Positions 46,401-53,080 of a stretch of DNA of 64,000 nt are shown piece by piece. Both the position numbers and the translations under genes were made by a program. Source of the stretch: Streptomyces marinisediminis. Lineage in GTDB: Bacteria > Actinomycetota > Actinomycetes > Streptomycetales > Streptomycetaceae. Below the pieces are notes generated by a model. That model saw nothing but the letters and a program-made list of their open reading frames with translations. It was not told the origin of the DNA and did not search any database. The stretch spans positions 1 through 64,000 of the forward strand of contig NZ_JAPKFL010000007.1 in assembly GCF_026262575.1 (NCBI RefSeq), read 5' to 3'. The stretch's first letter is position 1, and every line of letters begins with the position of its first letter.

Positions 46401-46530
46401 GCCGGTCCCGGTACCCGCCGAGCGCCAGCTCCTCCTCGGCGTTGGCATCCTCCCGGAACCGCGCGGGCGACGCCGCCCACGCCTCCACGACCCGCCGCCG
46501 CAGCCCGCCGACCCCGAACACATCGTCCAT
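43411..46530 (-). CDS. Sacsin-like GHKL ATPase (HATPase) protein
   Basis: A 1039-aa protein. The first about 200 residues are a GHKL ATP-binding domain like Hsp90/sacsin: N-box VVELAQNAADA (Glu48, Asn51), G1 NTGAHLDAAGVESLSTLRAS and G2 GRFGVGFAAVL. The rest has no clear domain; an Ala/Gly/Glu/Asp-rich repeat (GDGAE units, DNA about 45278-45372) forms a linker. Large actinobacterial proteins of this kind are conserved, and annotated as ATP-binding or chaperone-like, without known role. ATG at 46530 is chosen because the longer N-terminus is Gly/Arg-rich. Confidence 0.82.
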   Translation of the reverse strand: MDDVFGVGGLRRRVVEAWAASPARFREDANAEEELALGGYRDRLVVELAQNAADAAARAGVPGRLRLTLKGGTLVAANTGAHLDAAGVESLSTLRASAKRGEEGTVGRFGVGFAAVLTVSDEPAVVSHGGGVRWSLAEARELVAAAPELAEELRRRDGHVPLLRLPFPAEGSAPEGYDTAVVLPLRDAAARELAERLLDGVDDALLLALPGLSEVTVETAAGERTLTRRRDGAYTVIGDRRWRVATAHGTLDAALLADRPVEERARPHWSVTWAVPVDGAGAPVRPVTAPVVHAPTPTDEPLGVPALLIASFPLEPTRRHTAPGPLTDFLTARAADAYAGLLREWRPVGPGVVDLVPGPLGRGELDGALRARLLERLPTVPFLPSAHAGDGAETGGDAHAGDGAESGDGAEAGGGAEPYVLRPRDAELVEGAGRATVEVLAELFPSLLPAGLERRTELRTLEVPRVPLGEVIDRLAGVERDPAWWRRLYDSLAGVDPDRLTGLPVPLADGRTTIGPRHVLLPLPDLAGADRLARLGLKVAHTEAAHPLLERLGAVPATPRAVLTTPQVRAAVAASLDAGEVWEEDAGGLDADELADTVLGLVRDAGLAPGDEPWLAALALPDEDGEPAPAGELLFPGSAFAAVVREGELLACDAELAERWGEQTLTAAGVLAAFPLVRAQDVVLDPDELEPREADYPEPDDAGLLDAVDVWCEDVLDQLPDTPVPPVATELLAVRDLDLVDDDRWPQALALLARPPLRDALTTPVRVLLPDGTAESVRPYTAWWLRGHPVLDGRRPAGLRAAGGDPLLAGLYEEADASGFDDPGLLHALGVRTSAAALLDEPGGAAELLAKLADPALPVGPAQLHGLYTLLADLDPREVTLPDEVRAVVDGAVRVVDAEGALVADAPDLLPLATGRALLPVRPALAARLAAVLDVGLLSEELPAPAPPGGAVREVPEDVRALLGPAAPATYREHDELVLDGVEVAWRLAPDGELHAATLEGVAAGLAWAARAWPRRFEAAALLEDASRTGELTVARWFE

Positions 46531-46653
46531 GCCGCCGACCGTACCCCCACCCCCCACCCCCCACCGCCGCCGGTCGGCCAAGTTCCCCCGTCTCGCTCGC
46601 CCCGTCCCCGTGTCCTTGAACTCCCGTACGCGTGCTCGCGCGCGGCGGTGCGG

Positions 46654-46857
46654 TCAGGGTGAGGGGGGTGTGGGGTGGGTGGGGCGGCGGCGGTGGTGGG
46701 CGGCGGTGCGTTCGGCGGCGAAGACGTCCTCCAGGCGGTACAGCAGGGTGCGGCCCTGGCGGCCGGCCGGGGTCAGGCGGCCGAGCTGGACCCACTTGCG
46801 GATGGTCGCGGGGGCGACGGCGGCCTCGCGGGCGGCCATGGCGCCGGTGACGAGCAT
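46654..46857 (-). CDS. Small excisionase/MerR-like HTH protein
   Basis: A 67-aa protein with a winged-HTH of the excisionase/MerR N-terminal kind (AAREAAVAPATIRKWVQLGRL, then GRTLLYRLEDVFAAE), and a His/Pro/Arg-rich tail. ATG at 46857 overlaps the stop of the upstream zinc-ribbon gene (TGATG). Last gene of the WhiB operon; such proteins control phage or integrative-element genes. Confidence 0.75.
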   Translation of the reverse strand: MLVTGAMAAREAAVAPATIRKWVQLGRLTPAGRQGRTLLYRLEDVFAAERTAAHHRRRPTHPTPPSP

Positions 46858-47441
46858 CAGCGCGCCTCCCCGGCGTCCGGCAGCTCGCCGTCGGGCCAGA
46901 CGTGGCGGTGCGCGGGGTCGGTGCGGCAGTCGCAGTCGGCCTCGTCGCACCGGCAGGCCGGGTTGATGCACAGCACGGCGCCGCGCTCGGGGAACGCGCG
47001 CAGCGAGACCGAGCCGCACCAGGGGCACCGGGTGGCGAGCGCCGTCATCGGTTCGCTCTCGCCGAGGACGCGCGCGCACCGGCGGGCCATGCGGCGGGCC
47101 TCGTCGCGCACGTGCTCGGCCAGCACGGGGTGCTCCTGGATCTGGTCGAGCAGCGCCAGGACGCGGGCCACGCGCTGCGGCACCGTGGCCCGCCGGGCGC
47201 GGCCGAGCCGGAGCCGGTCGCGGACCGCCTCCTCCAGCTCGGTGACGCCGTCGGTGATGTCGCGCACGGCGTCGGACACGTGCAGGCGCAGCGGTGCCGT
47301 CGTCCGGCTGGGGGACGCCGGACCCGGCACGGCGCGGGGCAGGCCGGGGCTGCTGCCGCCCGGGGCGAGTTCGTCCAGCAGCTCGGGGAACTGGCGGCGC
47401 AGGGCGCCCAGCCAGTGGGCGGTGTCGGCACGGAGGTTCAC
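46857..47441 (-). CDS. Zinc-ribbon-like protein of the WhiB operon
   Basis: A 194-aa protein. The N-terminal about 130 residues are helical; the C-terminus has clustered Cys/His (RCPWCGSVSL, then CINPACRCDEADCDC and HRHVW) that can bind zinc. No known family. GTG at 47441 overlaps the WhiB stop (GTGA). Such phage-associated proteins often accompany WhiB-like regulators in Streptomyces; the role is unknown. Confidence 0.7.
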   Translation of the reverse strand: MNLRADTAHWLGALRRQFPELLDELAPGGSSPGLPRAVPGPASPSRTTAPLRLHVSDAVRDITDGVTELEEAVRDRLRLGRARRATVPQRVARVLALLDQIQEHPVLAEHVRDEARRMARRCARVLGESEPMTALATRCPWCGSVSLRAFPERGAVLCINPACRCDEADCDCRTDPAHRHVWPDGELPDAGEAR

Positions 47442-47806
47442 GCGCGCACCCCCGGAGCGGTGCGGGTGGCCGGAGCGGTGCGGGTGGCCGGAGCGGTGCG
47501 GGGGGCCGGGGCGGTGCGGGCGGCCGGGGCGGTCGCGTCCAGGAGCAGGCGCAGCCGCACCGGGCGGCCGTTGCGCCACAGGCGGCCGGCGCTCACTCCG
47601 TCGAAGAGGCTGCGGGTGGGGTCGACGGCCGCTTCGCAGGGCCGCCGCACCGGGCAGCGCCGGCAGGCGCGCAGGGCGGGCAGCGCGTCCTTCTCCCGTC
47701 GGGCGAAGACGGTCTGCGGCGGCAGGTCGCGGCAGGCCGCCGAAGCCTGCCAGCCGAAGTACTCCCCGCGCGGCGCGCCGCCGCGCTCGGGCATGGTGGT
47801 CTGCAT
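47438..47806 (-). CDS. WhiB-like iron-sulfur transcription regulator
   Basis: A 122-aa protein with four cysteines in the WhiB pattern: Cys25, Cys48, Cys51, Cys57 (C-X22-C-X2-C-X5-C), which hold a 4Fe-4S cluster. The DGVSAGRLWR turn replaces the usual G-V/I-W-G-G turn before a basic C-terminus. The last about 30 residues are RTAPA-type repeats (DNA 47440-47535). ATG at 47806 has GGGGGTG upstream. WhiB-like proteins bind the primary sigma factor and retune promoters; phage-borne copies are known. Divergent from the XRE gene. Confidence 0.85.
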   Translation of the reverse strand: MQTTMPERGGAPRGEYFGWQASAACRDLPPQTVFARREKDALPALRACRRCPVRRPCEAAVDPTRSLFDGVSAGRLWRNGRPVRLRLLLDATAPAARTAPAPRTAPATRTAPATRTAPGVRA

Positions 47807-47837
47807 CGGGCACCCCCTGAGCCGGACAAACGTTCGT

Positions 47838-47878
47838 TGCGAGCACACACGTTCACACGTTGCGCGCTAGAGCGCAAC
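47838..47878. promoter_or_regulatory. Operator region on the WhiB side
   Basis: TTGCGAGCACAC at 47837-47848 and a perfect 7-bp inverted repeat GTTGCGC-N6-GCGCAAC (47859-47865, 47872-47878). The TTGCGAG word recurs on the XRE side at 47918. Likely binding site(s) of the XRE regulator controlling the WhiB operon. Confidence 0.5.
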
Positions 47879-47917
47879 CAAAATTCACCCAAGCCGCGCA
47901 CGATCTGACCGTTTCGC

Positions 47918-47959
47918 TTGCGAGAGCACGTAATGCCGCGCGCGAAAGCACGCTATGCT
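47918..47959 (+). promoter_or_regulatory. Duplicated motif at the XRE promoter
   Basis: GCGAGAGCACGTAATGC (47920-47936) and GCGAAAGCACGCTATGC (47942-47958) are 22 bp apart. TATGCT (47954-47959) can serve as -10, 29 bp before the XRE ATG. The related TTGCGCGCTCGCACGCTATC at 49539-49558 precedes the tail genes, so one regulator may act at both places. Confidence 0.55.
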
Positions 47960-47988
47960 GAGGCGTCCACGGAAGGGGACGCGCGCCC

Positions 47989-48447
47989 ATGGCACCCACG
48001 CACGACATGGAAGACTTCGCGGCCTGGATCGAAGGGATGATCCGGGACCGCGGCTACGACATCGACAGCCCCCGCGGAGGCGGCAAGTCCAAGCTCGCGG
48101 ACGCGGCCGGAGTCCACCGCGCGGCGATCACCCGCCTGCTGCAACGGCACAGCATGCCGGACCTGGAGACCATGCGGCGCCTCGCGCGGGTGCTGCGCGT
48201 CCCGGTGCGGGAGATGCTGATCCGCTCCGGCCAGCTCACGTCCGAGGAGCTGCCGGTCTCGGCCGCCGCGACGGGCGGACCGGCGCACGGGGACGCGGAC
48301 GACGGCCCGCTCACCCTGGAGCGCGCCGCGGAGCTCCTCGGCGTGCCGGCGGAGCAACGCGCGATGTTCGTCCGCGTGGCGGGGCAGTTCCTGCCCGACG
48401 ACGGGGCACGGGAACAGGCGCCCAGCGCCCGCCGCCGAGCGCGCTGA
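47989..48447 (+). CDS. XRE-family regulator of the tail island
   Basis: A 152-aa protein with an N-terminal HTH of the Cro/CI type (about 12-75: SKLADAAGVHRAAITRLLQR, then PDLETMRRLARVLRVPVREML), followed by an acidic region and a short helix pair. GGAAGGGGA lies upstream of ATG 47989. It is divergent from the WhiB operon, the lysogeny-switch layout of actinophages. It probably represses the tail genes; no RecA-dependent cleavage domain is seen. Confidence 0.85.
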   Translation: MAPTHDMEDFAAWIEGMIRDRGYDIDSPRGGGKSKLADAAGVHRAAITRLLQRHSMPDLETMRRLARVLRVPVREMLIRSGQLTSEELPVSAAATGGPAHGDADDGPLTLERAAELLGVPAEQRAMFVRVAGQFLPDDGAREQAPSARRRAR

Positions 48448-48695
48448 GCCGGCGTCCGCCCGCGCCGTAGACGTCGAACTCGGGCCGCACACCGGGGACT
48501 TACCCTGAAGCGCGGCCGCCTCCCTCTGCCCCGCACGCCCGCGCCGCGATCGCCCCCCGCAGCGTGATCCCCTGGTGACCTACGATGGTTCGTGGCCGGT
48601 ACATGCTCAGGAAAACTCCTGGTCACCCCCCACCCGGCCTTCTCCGCGGGCCCGGCGGTCCCCGGAAGGCAGCGCAGTCGACGCGGGGAGAATAC

Positions 48696-49193
48696 GTGCC
48701 CGATCGGGAGCAGGGCGAGCGGGAGGACTTCGAGCGTGACCTGCGGGCCCTGTTGACCACGCTGGACGCGCTCGCGGAGGAGCACTCCCCCGCCGACCTC
48801 GTCATCCTCACCCGGGCCGAGCTGGAGCGGCGCGAGTTCCGCGCCTACGCAGGTGGTTGGCAGGACGCCGAGGAAACGTTGCGCCCGCTGGTCGACGACG
48901 CTCGCGCCGCCGGTGCGCGACGGCTACGGCTGATCGCCTCCGAGAGCGGCCCGGCCGACGTCCTCACCTTCCCGTTCCCGTCGGACGAGGGGGCGGAGGC
49001 CGACCCCGCGTCGGAGGGCGACGACACCGGCGGGGGCGGACGGCCCGGTGGCCGCGCCCGCGCAGCCGACGGACCGCGCTCGCCCGGGCCGCACTTCGAG
49101 CGCAAGCGGCGCCGCTCCCGCGCCCCCACGATCCCTCCGCTCAGCCCCCGCGTCCCGGGCCAGCCGCGCAAGGACGCGAAGGACGAGGGGTGA
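48696..49193 (+). CDS. Unknown 165-aa protein with a GWQDA motif
   Basis: The N-terminal half is helical and contains RREFRAYAGGWQDAEE, closely similar to RDARAYASGWQDAMEA in the 76-aa protein at 52041-52271. Between that and the end is an acidic then a basic, proline-rich tail (ERKRRRSRAPTIPPLSP). GTG at 48696 has GGGGAG 5 bp upstream. Position between XRE and the tail genes suggests a regulatory or assembly role, not known. A 248-bp gap upstream holds no other gene. Confidence 0.65.
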   Translation: MPDREQGEREDFERDLRALLTTLDALAEEHSPADLVILTRAELERREFRAYAGGWQDAEETLRPLVDDARAAGARRLRLIASESGPADVLTFPFPSDEGAEADPASEGDDTGGGGRPGGRARAADGPRSPGPHFERKRRRSRAPTIPPLSPRVPGQPRKDAKDEG

Positions 49194-49666
49194 CGCGTCC
49201 GCGCTCGGGGTGATCGGAACGCTGCGCGGCGATCCGCGGGCGTCTCGCCAGCGCGCCCGGCGCGAGCCCCGCGGACGATCCTGGGCGCGAGCGCGCGTCC
49301 CGCGCGGTACGCGGCGCGGCATCGGCCGCCCGTGACGGCACGGCGTCGCGCGCCGCCGGCCGGGTTCCGCGCGCCTGTCCCTTCACCGGACGCCGCGACC
49401 CAAGCCCCGGGGGCGCGCCCCGCCCGACGGCGCCGGTACGCCGTCCCGATGCGTCCGCGGCGTCGCCGCGCACGGCGGCCCGCGCCCGCGTCGACCCGGT
49501 GGCGGAACCCCGCGCCTCACCGCCCCGCGGCCACTTAGTTGCGCGCTCGCACGCTATCGATCACACTAGGACGCAGCGGCGGAGCTGTACCCGGAAGCGG
49601 GTGCGGCCCGCCGTTCGTCGTGGACGGGCATCCGGCCCGTCCACCCGCCTGGGAAGGAGGACCCGT
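49194..49666 (+). other. 473-bp gap with the tail-operon promoter, no gene
   Basis: No supported ORF. The right half contains TTGCGCGCTCGCACGCTATC (49539-49558), which shares GCACGCTAT with the XRE promoter repeats, then ATCGATCACACTAGGAC. The tail terminator ribosome site AAGGAGG is at 49654-49660. Head genes (terminase, portal, capsid) would be expected here in an intact siphophage and are absent. Confidence 0.6.
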
Positions 49667-50074
49667 GTGGCAGGTCCACTGCTCGCGCTCCACGACGTGG
49701 AGCGCCTGATCGCCGACTTCCTCACCGACCGCCCCGAGCTGGCCGGCGTCACCGTGGACAACGTGCCGCCGTCCGGCTTCGACGGGACGCAGCGCGTGGT
49801 GCTGGTCTCCCGGGTCGGCGGTGCCTGGATCGACGATCAGCACCTCGACCACCCGCTCGTCGAGCTGGAGGTCTACGGGCCGGACAAGACCACGGCCCAC
49901 GCCGACTCGCTCGGCGTCCGGGCCGCGCTGCTCACCCTGCGCGGCACCACGCACGGTACGACGACCGTCACCGACGTCGTCGAGGCGGACGGCGCCCGCT
50001 GGCTGCCCGACTACAACCGGCCGGTCGCCAACCGGTACCTGACGACCGTCCAGCTCGCGCTGACGCCCGCCTGA
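49667..50074 (+). CDS. Phage tail terminator-like protein
   Basis: A 135-aa protein without membrane segments. Size, helix-then-strand pattern (DVERLIADFLTDRPEL, VVLVSRVGGAWIDD, LVELEVYGPDKTTAHADS, VANRYLTTVQLALTP) and position immediately before the tube protein fit the tail terminator/tail completion proteins of actinophages. GTG at 49667 has AAGGAGG 6 bp upstream; the in-frame extension to 49499 is Arg-rich and unlikely. Confidence 0.75.
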   Translation: MAGPLLALHDVERLIADFLTDRPELAGVTVDNVPPSGFDGTQRVVLVSRVGGAWIDDQHLDHPLVELEVYGPDKTTAHADSLGVRAALLTLRGTTHGTTTVTDVVEADGARWLPDYNRPVANRYLTTVQLALTPA

Positions 50075-50151
50075 CGGGCGCACGGCGCACCACGCGCGGG
50101 CGGCGTGCCGTGCCAGCGGCACACCGCCCCACCGGGTCGAACCCGGCCCAC

Positions 50152-50180
50152 CGAAGGCCCCGCCGCCGGCGGGGCCTTCG
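50152..50180 (+). terminator. Hairpin between tail terminator and tube genes
   Basis: A perfect 13-bp stem, CGAAGGCCCCGCC (50152-50164) with GGCGGGGCCTTCG (50168-50180), and a 3-nt loop. It lies within an operon of same-strand genes, 70 bp before the tube start, so it may attenuate transcription or protect the 5' end of the tube message. Confidence 0.7.
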
Positions 50181-50250
50181 TCGTACCACCGACCGCACCA
50201 CCACCAACCCCACGACCAACCGTCGTACCCACCGATCAAGGAGCACTCGC

Positions 50251-50820
50251 ATGGCAAACGTGAACCCGAACCAGATCCGCGTCGCCGGCAACGGCCGCAT
50301 CCTCGTCGCCCCCGTGGGCACCGACGCCCCGGCCGACATCGTCAGCGACTGGGGCGCGGACTGGGCCGACGTCGGCTACACCAGCTCGGACGGGGTCAAG
50401 TTCGGCCGCAAGGAGAAGGTCACCAACGTCGACACCTGGCAGTCCGTCGGCCCGGCCCGGTTCATCTACGAAGACCGGGACATGACCGTGAAGTTCAGCA
50501 TGCTGCAGTTCAACTCCGACACCCTGCCGCTGTACTTCGGCGGCGGCACCGTCGTGGAGACGGCCGCCGGCTCGGGCATCTACCGCTACGACGTCGCCTC
50601 CGACCCGGTGGCCGACGAGCGGGCGCTCGGCATGGAGTTCACCGACGGCGAGGACGTGATCTACCGCTTCGTCGTGCCGCGCGGCCAGGTCACCGACACC
50701 GAGGAGGTCGAGCTGAACCGCAAGGGCTCGCTGAAGCTCGGCGTCACCTTCACCGCGATGGCGCTGGACAACACCGCGCCGCTCGCCTCCTGGATCATGA
50801 AGGACGGCTCCTTCTCCTGA
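50251..50820 (+). CDS. Major tail tube protein
   Basis: A 189-aa protein. The NQIRVAGNGRILVAPVGTDAP start, the DGVKFGRKEKVTNVDTWQS segment and the beta-rich body are typical of actinophage major tail (tube) subunits that stack as hexameric rings. AAGGAGCA precedes ATG 50251. It sits between terminator and chaperone, the canonical siphovirus order. The gene is flanked by hairpins, in keeping with a high-abundance message. Confidence 0.85.
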   Translation: MANVNPNQIRVAGNGRILVAPVGTDAPADIVSDWGADWADVGYTSSDGVKFGRKEKVTNVDTWQSVGPARFIYEDRDMTVKFSMLQFNSDTLPLYFGGGTVVETAAGSGIYRYDVASDPVADERALGMEFTDGEDVIYRFVVPRGQVTDTEEVELNRKGSLKLGVTFTAMALDNTAPLASWIMKDGSFS

Positions 50821-50828
50821 TCCACCCG

Positions 50829-50868
50829 GGCGCGGGACCGGGGCCGCACGCTCCCGGCCCCGCGCCCA
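50829..50868 (+). terminator. Imperfect GC hairpin after the tube gene
   Basis: GGGCGCGG/GGGGCCG pairs with CGGCCCC/CGCGCCC around an ACGCT loop, with a bulge. It begins about 8 bp after the tube stop. It could act as a partial terminator that lowers expression of the chaperone genes. Confidence 0.4.
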
Positions 50869-50920
50869 CCCTCAGCCGTCTCCGGCACCACACGTCCACT
50901 CTCCCCAAGGAGCCCACACC

Positions 50921-51253
50921 ATGTCACCGTCCTCTTCGTCTTCTTCGTCCTCGGCGTCCTCGGCGTCCTCCTTCAACGTCAACGCCGCCCGCGCCCAGCG
51001 CACCGAGGCGCTCGGCCGGAACTGGTCGTTCACCATCGACGACGACACCTTCGAGATGCCGAACGAGCTCAGCCGGCGCACCGCCCGGGCCCTGCGCGAG
51101 CTGGACGACAACGACATCGACGGCCTGCTGCGCCTGCTCCTGGGCGAGCAGCAGTTCGGCCGGTTCGACCGGCACGACGTCTCCATGCAGGACGTCGCCG
51201 CCATCCTGGAGGCCTACGGGAAGGCCACCGGGCTCGGCCTGGGGGAAGGCTGA
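50921..51253 (+). CDS. Tail assembly chaperone, short form (gpG-like)
   Basis: A 110-aa protein: a serine-rich start (SPSSSSSSSSASSASS) and then NVNAARAQRTEALGRNWSFTIDDDTFEMP, with a helical RALRELDDNDIDGLLRLLL core. Size and place, between tube and tape measure, fit the gpG-type chaperone. The stop is preceded by GGGGGAA, where a -1 frameshift would extend it (next entry). Confidence 0.8.
   Translation: MSPSSSSSSSSASSASSFNVNAARAQRTEALGRNWSFTIDDDTFEMPNELSRRTARALRELDDNDIDGLLRLLLGEQQFGRFDRHDVSMQDVAAILEAYGKATGLGLGEG
51241..51247 (+). promoter_or_regulatory. Programmed -1 ribosomal frameshift site
   Basis: Heptamer G GGG GAA in the gpG frame (codons CTG GGG GAA GGC TGA). One base back, the P-site pairs as GGG again and the A-site reads GGA, giving the -1 product. 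It lies four bases before the gpG stop, in the usual place for tail chaperones. Confidence 0.7.
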
Positions 51254-51762
51254 GCCTCGACGCGTTCGTCGACGAACACGCCGAGGCCCTGGAAGCCGAC
51301 CTGCTCCGGTACTACGGGGCCGACCTCCTCGACTGGCACCGGGACCGCAGTCTGTCCTCGCGCCGCCTGGCGGTGCTGATCCGGCACCTGCCGCGCGACA
51401 GCGCCGTCAACCTCGCCGAGCACGGTGAGGCGGCGGAGTGGGGCGTGTCCGAGCACCTGCTCGCGGCCACCGTCGACCACCTGGCCGCGGCCAACTGGAT
51501 GACGGCCACGCTCCACCGCGACGAGGACGAGGAACCGCTGGAGTACCCCGAGCCGGTCCCCCGGCCGGGTCGGGCCGACGGCGGCGCGGCGGCACCGGAG
51601 GCGGCGGGGTCCGCCGACCCGGCGGCCGGCGCCCGCGCCGGAGGCGACGCGCCCGGGCGCACCGCGGCACGCGGGGACGGCGACGCCGACCTCGCGGACC
51701 CGCGGCAGCGCTCGGCCGCCGCCGGACCGTCACCCGGGGCGCTGGCCCGCTTCTTCGGCTGA
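51241..51762 (+). CDS. Frameshift extension of the tail assembly chaperone (gpGT-like)
   Basis: The -1 frame is open across the gpG stop and has no start codon of its own near the junction: the natural reading is RLSLDAFVDEHAEALEAD, then WHRDRSLSSRRLAVLIRHLPRD and VNLAEHGEAAEWGVSEHLLA. The conserved core is about 80 residues, followed by an acidic low-complexity tail. Ribosomes slipping on GGGGGAA (51241-51247) would make the 110+ aa fusion. gpG/gpGT pairs recruit tube subunits to the tape measure. No independent start or ribosome site is seen, so separate translation is unlikely. Confidence 0.72.
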   Translation, partial: GGRLSLDAFVDEHAEALEADLLRYYGADLLDWHRDRSLSSRRLAVLIRHLPRDSAVNLAEHGEAAEWGVSEHLLAATVDHLAAANWMTATLHRDEDEEPLEYPEPVPRPGRADGGAAAPEAAGSADPAAGARAGGDAPGRTAARGDGDADLADPRQRSAAAGPSPGALARFFG

Positions 51763-51905
51763 CGTCTCCGTCGGGGCTCCGTCGCAGGCCGGCACACGCC
51801 GCCCGCCCACCACGGCCGGGCCGCTCGGACGCCTTCACACCGCGCCCGAGCGGCCCGGCGGGCACGGCCCCCGGCCGTCACAGACGACGCGCCGAACACG
51901 TCTCA

Positions 51906-51921
51906 ACGAATGTACGTTCGA
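51906..51921. promoter_or_regulatory. SOS-box-like (LexA) palindrome
   Basis: ACGAATGTACGTTCGA matches 10 of 12 fixed positions of the actinobacterial LexA consensus TCGAAC-N4-GTTCGA, lacking T at position 1 and C at 6. It lies about 120 bp before the GTG at 52041, followed by a T-run. Predicts DNA-damage control of the downstream gene. The consensus is established; the assignment is inference. Confidence 0.45.
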
Positions 51922-52040
51922 TTTTTGCCGCCCGCAGCCGTATCATGACGCTGGGTACGCACCACCGTACAAGCAGTGCGGCCCCGTACCCACACGCCGA
52001 CGCATCCAGCCTGGTCGAGCGGCACCGAACCGGAAGAGTG

Positions 52041-52271
52041 GTGAGACGGGTGACGACACAGCGCGACGACGCGCACGAGGGGTCAGCGGCACCGGACGCG
52101 GCAGCGGAGCTGCACCGCGTGCTCGGCAGCCTGATCCAGCACCTCCAGGAGCCCGCCGCGGAGCAGTTGCTCCACGCGATACGCACCGAGCTCGACGCCC
52201 GTGACGCCCGCGCCTACGCCAGCGGCTGGCAGGACGCCATGGAGGCCGCGAGCGCGGGCCGCGCCCGGTGA
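52041..52271 (+). CDS. 76-aa protein with a GWQDA motif
   Basis: Two helices (AELHRVLGSLIQHLQEP, AAEQLLHAIRTELD) followed by RDARAYASGWQDAMEAA, which resembles the motif in the 165-aa protein at 48696-49193. GTG at 52041 is preceded by GGAAGAG; GTG at 52050 is an alternative. Family unknown. It lies on the same strand between the chaperone and the lower-GC insert, downstream of the SOS-like box. Confidence 0.6.
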   Translation: MRRVTTQRDDAHEGSAAPDAAAELHRVLGSLIQHLQEPAAEQLLHAIRTELDARDARAYASGWQDAMEAASAGRAR

Positions 52272-52675
52272 GGCGCTGGGCGACTCCCCCACCGCACGAC
52301 GCGTCAGCACCCGGCGTCCCCACCGAAGCGCCCCGCCCCCACGCGACCTGACGCCCCCACAGGCCACCGGACACACCGCCGCACGCCCAGCCGCCCCCGG
52401 GCCCCACCTCCCCGGCGCCGGCCCCCGGGCGCAGGCACCCCACACCGACGGACGCCCTGCCGACTCGGCACCCCGACCCCCCAGCGCCCCGGCGAAACGG
52501 CCCGCGCAGAGGCCCCCACGCCGCCACCGACCTTCGCGCGCCGCCCCGAGCCACCGACCCCACCCACACCCAGCGCCGTCGGCACGGCAGTCCCACGGCC
52601 GGGGCCCCGCGCCGCCCGGGCGCCGACGGGTCAGAGCACGGCGCCGGCACCGAGGTAGAGGACGTGCCACGCAGG
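52272..52675. other. 404-bp gap before the lower-GC insert, no intact gene
   Basis: GC-rich and Pro/Arg-coding in every frame, with no recognised domain. At 52630-52653 a stretch (TCAGAGCACGGCGCCGGCACC) resembles the 3' end of the adjacent DUF3592-like gene (TCAGAACGCAGCGCTGGCACC at 52676-52696). In minus-strand frame it would encode only LYLGAGAVL before a stop, perhaps a leftover third gene end. Confidence 0.45.
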
Positions 52676-53080
52676 TCAGAACGCAGCGCTGGCACCCAGA
52701 AGAAAGAACAGTGCGCCAAAGGCAGCCGCCACGAACACGACAAAGTATTCGACCCAACTGAACCGTTCTTCTGCCACCACGGCCTCTACGCGTGCCTGCG
52801 GATCATAGAAGACGTCGACAGGCGCACCTACCGCGTACTTGACTGACTTTTCTGGCGCGCTTCTCGTCGCGCGTCGCACGTTGGTCGCGTCGTCGTATGC
52901 GATAACGCACAACACCGACCCGCGAGTCGTCCAGTTCAAATTGACGCACCACCCCGTTGTCCGCGTTCCCCACCGAGGCAGCGTGCGCCGCCTGTCCGCT
53001 CGCACATAGAGCGGGAAAGCGCCACCGAAGCAGAAAAGCCCCAAACCGATAAGCACCCAAGCAGCCACCATGCGCGGCAT
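52676..53080 (-). CDS. DUF3592-like membrane protein, copy 1
   Basis: A 134-aa protein with membrane segments at about 5-25 and 108-130 around an extracytoplasmic-or-cytosolic beta-rich domain. The domain has the core LPRWGTRTTG, then VRRATRSAPE and VDVFYDPQARVEAVV, matching DUF3592. It is 60% or more similar by eye to the protein at 53363-53764. Opposite to the tail genes and in lower-GC DNA, so it is a recent, independent cargo (moron-like). Function unknown; membrane protection against the local tail or a toxin is one idea. Confidence 0.75.
   Translation of the reverse strand: MPRMVAAWVLIGLGLFCFGGAFPLYVRADRRRTLPRWGTRTTGWCVNLNWTTRGSVLCVIAYDDATNVRRATRSAPEKSVKYAVGAPVDVFYDPQARVEAVVAEERFSWVEYFVVFVAAAFGALFFLLGASAAF

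Noticed and set aside
50130..50160. T-arm-like GGGTCGAACCCGG considered as part of a tRNA or att site
   Set aside because: No acceptor, D or anticodon stem around it; it is a chance palindrome before the terminator hairpin.
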